In this document: positions 43,701 to 52,700 of the stretch, piece by piece | Layout of the letters: each line of letters starts with the position of its first letter | Numbering within the stretch: the stretch's first letter is position 1 | Source: Ditylenchus dipsaci | Lineage: Eukaryota; Nematoda; Chromadorea; Rhabditida; Anguinidae | Assembly: GCA_004194705.1 (NCBI GenBank) | Contig: SADC01000545.1 | Location: 16,193-80,192 of the forward strand | Direction: 5' to 3' | Length of the DNA: 64,000 bases | Made by a program: the position numbers and the translations under genes | The notes under the pieces: model-generated | Told to the model about the DNA's origin: nothing | Databases searched by the model: none | Seen by the model: only the letters and a program-made list of their open reading frames with translations

Positions 43701-46700
43701 CAGTCAGATGGGTCCAATTCAAATTGGGCCTTTTTTCTGATTGAACTTTGACCCTCTATGCACTTTAATACCACCCTTGACGTACTTGAATTTTCCGTCG
43801 CGACATAATGGCTTCATTGCGTATCTGAAATTCATGGTATTCAGGAGCGAAAAGTCTTTTTTCCGCTTGTCTTTTTTCCGCCCAGTTTAAATTGGCCCAG
43901 TTTGAAATAGCGCAATCTTGGCGTGCCATCCGGTGTCAGAATTAAGTTTTTCCTAGCAGCGAAGTCATAAATTATAATTCCGGAGAATTCCCTCCCGCAG
44001 AATTCTCAACTTGCCTTTTTATCCTGATTTCTGAGGACATTTGGAATCCGAATTTCGGATGCTAATATTTTTTGGCAAAATACAGCATTTTGATGTAAAA
44101 CAGGCTTTTTATGCAACAGGCGATAGTTGCTGTAAAATCAAGAGTGGAATTTAATCAATTCAATTTGCAGTTTATAAAATACTCTGATGGTGATGAGAAA
44201 GCAACCCGCAAAAGCCAAAGCAGCAAAAGAAGGTCTGCCGACCTCGGCCTCATCATCAATCAGCAAGAGGGCTTGGCAAGTTGATGACCGCTTGGAATGC
44301 AGATCTTCGAATGATGGCCAATATTACGAAGCCAAAATAGTCCAGATCACCAAGTACGAAGACGTGTTGGTTTACAGAGTTCACTACATGGTAGGTAGCA
44401 GTCAGAGCTTTTGGCCTTGGTTACCATCTGCATCATTTTAGGGCTGGAATTCCGGGCATGATGAGGACGTCTATGAAGAAGAAGTTGAGAATCGATTTGG
44501 AGCTCTCGTGGAACAAACATCTAAGAGAACTAGAGGGCGCATGCCGGTAATCCAATATCTAGTCCAACTTTCCAGAGACTTATTTTGGCTTTATAATTCA
44601 GGCCGTTACTTCATCTCAGGATGAGAAACGTTGTGCAAAGTTCAGTGTCAAGAAGACCCCGGTCACGAGGTCCAAAACTCTTAAAGATATCGACAGTGGT
44701 AAGTCTGGCGAAGCTGGTTTCTTCTCTTCACGGTTTTCCATTTCTTATTTCAGCCAAAGAGATCAAACATCCGATAGTCAAGGCATCTTTGTCATGTCAG
44801 CCCAAAGCCTGTGAGAAAATCGGTTCGTCTATTGTTCTTACTGATGCTTTGAGGAAAGTCTTGGAAGAAGATCGAAATTTGCTACTGGGTGAGTTGATGC
44901 TTCCGAAAGTGCCAGCTAGAGTTCCACTCACAGAAATCATTCGACAGGTCTATTAGCGCTGTAAATCTTTTGCGGCTGTTAAAGTAACCTTTTGTAGTAC
45001 CGCTCCTGGCAGAAATCTGGTGAAAGCGAAGTGGAGGCTATGCATCCAAAAATTAAGAAGGAGTATTTCCGGACCCTTGTCTGTTCAGTGCAAAACGAAA
45101 ATGACCTATTTGCCGCAGGATTGCTCGACTGCTTTGAAGGCATGTTTTTCGATCGTGATCTGCTTTACAATCACGAAGTACCCATGTATGAAGACGTTGT
45201 CTGCAAAGCTAGACGTGTTACTGGTAAGCGATTTTAATTTACCAACAAAGTGTCAGAATGGGTTAAAAATTTATTTACTCTTTTCCGCAGCATCATGCAT
45301 ATCTGCAAACAAAGCTGGCCCACGAGTTTGCGTGTGTAGGTCCATGCAATTTTTTTTATGGACTTGCTTGTCGATGGCTGTAAAATGACTAAAAGTTTTA
45401 TTTAGCTACCAACTAAATTTTTATTGTTTTAGGTGCTTCGGATGTTGGCAAGTTCCTGGATGACCAGCTTCCACCAGCGAGTCAATTTGGTCTGGTCTAT
45501 TTGCTGCGCATGCTTGTGAAATTCAGCCCAGCCCTGGTCGCTAGCACTCAATTGCAGGAAGAAGAAGTCAGTAAACTTATCAACCGTGCCCACGATCTTA
45601 TCTCTTTCTTGGACAAGAATCATGCCAAGTTTTACTCTGGAAAAGCCGAATATCGATTCTCTTCGCTGGATTATTTGGATCGGGTCGAAGCTCTCTACAG
45701 CTCAAGCAAGAGTTCGGTATAGAAGAAAATTCACAGTTCTATTACTTCTTTTGCCTTATTTAATGTCCATGTTGTTATTCACGTACAAAATAAAACCTCT
45801 CGTCAATCCTGTTTAGTTTAGTAGTGTCACTTATTTGTTGCATTAGAAATGCCGGTATAGCTTCATACTCTTTCCGAACACTTTCGTAGTCAGTGTCCTG
45901 TGTGAATCTTAGGCGTTAGTAGTATAGATCTTTTTTTGCGGGGATTTTAGAATGCTTGTTGCCATTAGAAGGGTGCACTACTTGTTACAGCTCAATCTCA
46001 AGTCCAGAAACTAAAAACCTGTTACAGAGTTGTGGAATAACTAACCCCCCCCCCCCCCCAAATTTTCCTTTTAAAATTTAGGAAGGAAAGGTTTCGAATA
46101 CACTTTCTAGACCCCTTGAAGGGAGGTTGAAAGCTGTTAAGGAGATAGTCTCGACGCGAAAAGGCTATTCCACGTTTTGTATTTTTGAATGTGGTTTTGA
46201 GTCATATTTTGTCGACCACTCGGTGTTGCGATGGACAACTATCGATTGGTGACAATTTTGATTGGTGACTATTGATTGGTGACAGTATCGATTGGTGACT
46301 ATCGATTGGTGACACTTTATGACGGAACTTTTGGAAATTTTTTATGAAACACATCAATTTTATGTGAAAAACTTTCTGGAAATTCACCCCTTCTGCCAAA
46401 ATTTCATTCTCAATCCGAATCCGTTGAGATCAGATCAAAATAATTTTTATAAGCTGAGAGCTGAGGGGTCGCAGCCCTGGTCTACTGAGAAGGATATCTC
46501 GCCTCATAAAAATTATTTTGATATGATCTCAACGGATTCGGATTCAGAATGAAATTTTGGCTGAAAGGGTGAATTTCCAAAAACTTTTTCACAGAAAATT
46601 GATGTTTTCATTAAAAATTTCCAAAAGTTCCGTCATAAAGTGTCACCAATTGATAGTCACCAATCGATACTGTCACCAATCGATAGTCACCAATCAAAAT

Positions 46701-49700
46701 TGTCACCAATCGATATTTTACCGTTGCGATGTCCGACAAACTTGTGCAGAATGAAAAGATGTATTAGCATAATCAATATCAGAATCTCGAAATTCGTTCA
46801 AAAATTGCCCGGAAAAATTTATTTCCTTTTTCACCGACCCGCGTCCCAAATTCGCCAATTTGACCCGCGGGTCACTGACCTGCGGTTCACGCATAAACTG
46901 GGTTTAAAACTTATCATAGCAAATCTATTATTCCTATGTTGTAGAGCAGGGTCGATTTCTTATAGATCTGTTAAAATCGGTGAGAAGTGATGGCTGGGAA
47001 TCGAGATAGAAACAAAAAGCGTTTAAAAATTGACCCGTGACCCGCGGGAGTATGACTGGAGCTTAAGGAGATAGTCTCGACACGAAAGGATTTCTCTAAG
47101 TTTTGTTTTTTTTTTTCTAATGTGGTTCTAGAGCCATATTTTGTGGACAACTCGGTGTTGCAGACAACCTTGTGGTGAATTAAAAGTTGTATTAGCATCA
47201 TAAATATCAGAATTCCAAAATTCCTTCCAAAAATACACTAAAAATTGAAATGCAATATAAGAATAATCAACCTTTTTTGGTGGTTTTTTCCCCTTTTTCA
47301 TCTCGATTTTTAGTGCATTTACTAAATAAATTTTGAATTTCTGATATTGATGATGCTAATATAACTTTTAATTCTGCATACCGTATTTTCTCTATTAATT
47401 ACCCCGGGGTAATTATTTTTCAACCCCTCAAAAATCGAAAAAAAATTATTTTGATTTTGAGATTTTTGGGTACCCAACCAAAATCTGAAAAGTGGAATCA
47501 ACTAATTTCGTGGTGATTAAGAAAACGCGAAAAACAGATTTGCAAAATAATTTTTTTGAGCTGAGATACAGGGTGCTTATGGGGGTAATTAATAGAGAGG
47601 GGGTAATTATTAGAGAGGGGGTAATAAATAGAGAAAATACGGTAAGTTTGTCTGACATTGCAACACCGAGTGTTCGACAAAATATGGCTTTAAAACCACA
47701 TTTAAAAAAAACACGAAACTTGGACCAACCCTTTCGTGTCGACACTATCTCCTTAATAGCTTTCACCCTCCCTGTAAAAAGCGAGTAACACATTTCATAG
47801 TCCGTTCAAAATTACACTGGCCTACCCCTAAAACGAAACACTATCTCGTGGTGAATGTTTTGGTCGATTTGACGCTACTGTCATATATCCCCCCCTCAAA
47901 AAAAGCTACTGTAATATACACCCCCCCCCCCCCAATAAATTTCCAGTACTCCGAAAACCATGCTTTTTTTGAAAAATGCTGAAATTATTACGTGTTGTTC
48001 CTGAGCCTAATGCCTACGGCCCGAAGCTTAAGGGCTAAGCCTAATTCCTAAGCCTGAAAATTATTGGGGGGGGGGATATATTATAGGAGGGTTTTGGGGG
48101 AGGGGGGGGGTATATTACAGTAGCGCCGTCGGCTTTTATCGATGTTTTGACGGCTTGAGTTCAGAATCCCCCCCCCCCCACGGGGACTGATCAGGTGGAG
48201 GAGATAACTTCATATTCGTGTTTCTCGACCCCGATTTCATGAGAAAGCCGGCTGTTTTTTTGGTTCTGAGAAAAAAATTTTTTTCGAACCACAGGGGGTA
48301 TCATGGTTTTTTAGTCAAAATTTGAAAAATTTAAATTGGCGCCTTTTGAATTTAAAAGGGAATAAGGGCTGTATTGGGAGGGGAAGGGAATAAAAGGGGG
48401 CCACTGATCACACAGGGGCCACTAACAAGAAGATGTTGAACATAGTTTTGAATACTGGGGCCTACCGCATAAATAAACTCTGGTATGCATGCTTTTTCAT
48501 GCATCCAGAGTCACTTTCGAGTGATTTGTGTCTAAGGTATGTGGGTGTGCGCATCTCAACTCCAAGCCCCCAAGCCCCCTGCGCCCCCGAAGGGCCCCCG
48601 AAAGCCCCCGAAGGGGGCGCAGGGGGCTTGAGAGTTAGAGATGCGCGCACACACTTACCTTAGACATGATTCCGAGAAGTACTCTTGACCATAAAATGCA
48701 TATAGAGTCTTTTTTGCCACGGCCCAGTTGAAAAACATGGTGAGGCAGTCGAAGAATATAGATATTCAAATTTATAATGTTCTGCCATAAAAGTGGCCCC
48801 TTTTTATTCCCTTCCCCTCCCAATACAGCCCTTATTCCCTTTTAAATTCAAAAGGCACCAATTTAAATTTTTCAAATTTTGACTAAAAAACCATGATACC
48901 CCCCTGTGGTTCGAAAATTTTTTTTTTCTCAGAACCAAAAAAACAGCCGGCTTTCTCATGAAATCGGGGTCGAGAAACACGAATATGAAGTTATCTTCTC
49001 CACCTGATCAGTCCCGTGGGGGGGGATTCTGAACTGCAACCGTTTTGACTTATCGCTATTAATTTTAAATTTTATTTTGAGAATCTCAGATGTGCTATAA
49101 AGCGAGATTCCATCCTACTGCAAGGACAGTAGCGCGGACATGTTGTTTCAAAGTTTTTCGGAAAGCGCAAGATCTCAATTTATAGAATGCGATTTTTCCG
49201 TACTGCATTGTAAATAGAAGGATGATTCAAAAAAGTCCACTTAATCTATCCTAATTATCCTACTGTATACAATTTGGCTAAGGTTGTTTTTTTCCTTGAA
49301 ATCCTTACAATGTTCTCCTCCACTCGAGATATAGTGACTGAAGACTCGAGGCAATAGTCCTTGAGCTTAGAGATGTCGTTTTCCAAGTCCGTGTTGTCCG
49401 TCATCATTTTTCTGCACTCCTCCTTTTCCTGTAAAAGTTGCATAGCTCAAGTTTTTAAAATCTTTAAAAGGTCTAAAATACCCGTTCAATATCCTCCTTG
49501 ATCTGCTGGATGGTTTTTTCGTTGTTGAGACGTCTGGCTTTAAGGTTGGCCAGTTCCTCGTCCATATCATCTTTTTGCAACAGATTTCGATAGGTCTCCA
49601 ACTCCTCTTTAAAGTCGGGTTCATCCTCCTGTGGGGTGTCCATTGCCTTTTGTAACAGGTGGTAAAATAGCTATAGGCCAGCTGGAAATCCTCCAGCAGG

Positions 49701-52700
49701 CTTTCGTCGTTCTGGTCACTTTCCTAATGGATATTGGATTAGAAAAAATGGATTCTGTGTAGATGTCTCACTACCTCAATAACCGTGATCAGCCAGTCCA
49801 GCGCAGCCAATAGTGGGGGCCATGAATGTGGTGCACCGATGGTTGACATTGTGGACTTCTTGAGTGGATATGGATATCCCAGGGCTTGCAACAGTTTGGG
49901 AACCTGTAATGTCACACTTTAAAATTTGTTGTTCTACAGGTTATGCACTCAAAACCCAAATTTTTTTTGCACATCCAGGGCTTATTTTGTGTGCAGAATC
50001 ACGACGCTAGCCCACGGCTTTTCAAAAAGCATGAAAATTTATCTTTTTACTTTTGGTCCGTCCTCAGTGCCGCAGTGGCGTTGCTTTCCGTCACACGTTT
50101 TCCGACCACATCCCAGGACACCTTCAATTTTTATTTTTTTACCGAATTTCTCATTAGAAAAGTAGACATAGCTCATAAATATGAGATTTTTTACTTTTCC
50201 TACAAACTAAAATGGCACATTCTACTTTTTCCCCGATAAACAGTGACGAGTCGTATACCAAAGTGTAGCCCTGGATCTCCACAGCAAAGTTGGAGAAGAT
50301 CTTTGCTTGATCAAGGACGTGTGAAAACTAGAAGCCACTTTAAATCTAAAACTCAGTTTTCTAGTCGATTTTAGAGTATCTTTGGATTCCCGCATAATTT
50401 CATTCAAATGTTAAAAGACACATTTTCGGGCGTTTTGAAAAGCCGTTAGCTTAGATACTCTCTAAGCTACACGATCACGCTAAAAATTTAGAACAATTAC
50501 AAACTTTCAAAGAAAACGCTAACTTGAAATTAAAGCAGAAAACAACTACAGATCACCGCCTTAACCCAATTTTTTTTACAATTTTGCCAAATTTGATTCC
50601 ATCAGTCTAGTCTGAAATATTACCAAGATTCCGATTTTGCCAATCGTTTCTGAAAAAAAAACTTTTGCCAGTGAGACCCACGGCTCTCGATATAACACTG
50701 CCCCTTTCAAAAAATAGGTGGTGTTATGTTGAGAGCCAGGGGTCTTACTGGCAAACATTTTAACTTTTCAGAAACAATTGGCAAAATCCGAATCCTTGCC
50801 ATATTTCGGACTAGTTCAGACGGGCAGGAGCAGCCTGTGTCAAATCACATTGTGCCACCGCAAATTGTGCCAAAATAAACTGTACCAGAATAAAAACAAA
50901 AGAATGAACATAAAAAAATAAAAATTTGATGATTTTTACAGTGAAATGTATCAAAATCGCGGCACAATTTGCGGTGGCACAATTTGATTTGACACAGGTT
51001 GCTCCTGCCCGTTCAGACTAGTTCATATATTCTAGGACTAGTCCACCAAAGCCTTCGAAAATTATGCCAAAAAGTGTTGCACTCTGGACGGAAACGAACT
51101 TGAAGTGGTGGTGTTATATCGAGAGCTCTCGAGAGTAGTCTACTCTACAGTAGACTTAGCGCATTTCCTCGAATAAGCGCCATTCCTAACTTTGAGGACC
51201 TATATCTCAGCCCAGAGCAAATATTTTTCGAGTCTGTTTTTTGCGTTTTCTTATCTCTCACGAGCTCTACTGATTCCGCGTTTCATATTTTGGTTGAGCA
51301 CTCGAAATTTCTAGATCGACTAATAATTTTTCAGATTTTTGGGTGTTTGAAAAAAAAAGCGCTCATGAGCTCTTATTAGAGGAAGTATCTTATAGGGCGT
51401 GCGGAGAAATTCGGCTGATTTCAAGCAGTGGTCTCGCTAGATGCTAGCTCCGCACCGCAGGATGACGAGCAACCGTGTTTGCTTGTATAAGAAAATAAAA
51501 TAAAGATTGTGGCCTAAAAAGCCGATTTTTTCTGGCCCACCATCTAACCCCGACTTTTAAAAGAAGAAAAAAAGCCCCAATGTGCACTTCTACCTCTTCT
51601 TCCACATTTTTTGGATGTAGTTGGTAGCCCTCGTCCAGCTGCTGAAACAAATACTCAAATATGTTGCGGAAGTCGGACTTTGTAGGTGTTCTCAGCGTCT
51701 TTTCAGTGTACTGGAACTGAGGGGCTTCCTTGTTTTCCTCGCACCTTTGCAGGAAGTCTTGCACCCTGTAGCACATGCTGGAAACATAGGCTTTGTCTTG
51801 GAAGCTGCGAGTGTCTTTCATCAACGGAGGTTTACTCAACAACATTTGGGGAATGCGTTTGTAGCCGGCCGGTAGTAAACTCATACGGCCAGACATGGAC
51901 CCAGTGGCCAGACTGTTTCGCATAGCCATACTTGCCCTAGGTGCCATGCTGGCTCTGCTGCAAATCCTGAGGCCACACTATTCCGGCTGGGCTCGGCCCT
52001 GAATTTAGAAAGATTTAGCAGGAACGTTTAAATTTTAGCTACTTTTTAAGCCAAATAAAGGTAAAAATGATAGTTTAATAAAACATTTTCTTTTAGACCT
52101 AGCTCATAAAAACATTCGGAGCACTTAAACCTGAGACCCCACTCCACTCACTTGAACCTACGAAGCTTAGTAAAATTAGCTTGGGGACCAAGGCAATTTT
52201 TTTTAATTTCTTTAACCCAACATTTTTTAGATAAAAATGATTAAAAAACATTTATTTACATTTTTCAATTCTTATTACACAAAAAAGTTATTGGTGAAAA
52301 AATAAAATTGCCTTAGTCCCCCAACCTGAATTGACTGGGAGGAGGGGGTGGTCTCAAGTTCAATTTATTCACAAATTCTGACGCTAATGGAACATACCCT
52401 CCCCAATAATTTTTGGATGGTACCTAAAACCACCATTTTTGAAGAAAAAAGTTGTGCAAAAGCCATTGTTAGTAATGGCCAGGCCCTGAGCCTACCCTTA
52501 AGCCTAAGCCTACCTCAAAATTGGGTTGAAAAATAATTCACCAATAAGGACTAAATAGAGTGAATACGGTATACGTTATGTGACCACAAAAAGCAGTTAA
52601 GAGACTTTTTTGTGCAGGTCCAGCAAGAAAAATGTGACAATTACAAGAAAATACCCAAAATAACTTGAAAAGGCCACCTAGTTTTAAGAAAAAAGCAAAA

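Noticed and set aside
45224..45432. Additional MRG-gene exon
   Set aside because: CATCATGCATATCTGC after TTCCGCAG could be an exon, but exons 5 and 6 join in phase and match the domain without it.
47446..47793. 115-codon ORF near a TA MITE
   Set aside because: Spans the MITE body and the GGAGATAGTCTCGAC repeat; a chance opening.
50222..50407. Minus-strand reading AKIFSNFAVEIQGYTLVYDSS in NDC80 intron 2
   Set aside because: NDC80 exons 2 and 3 join in phase without it, it matches no part of the family known to me, and it ends in a stop without a donor.
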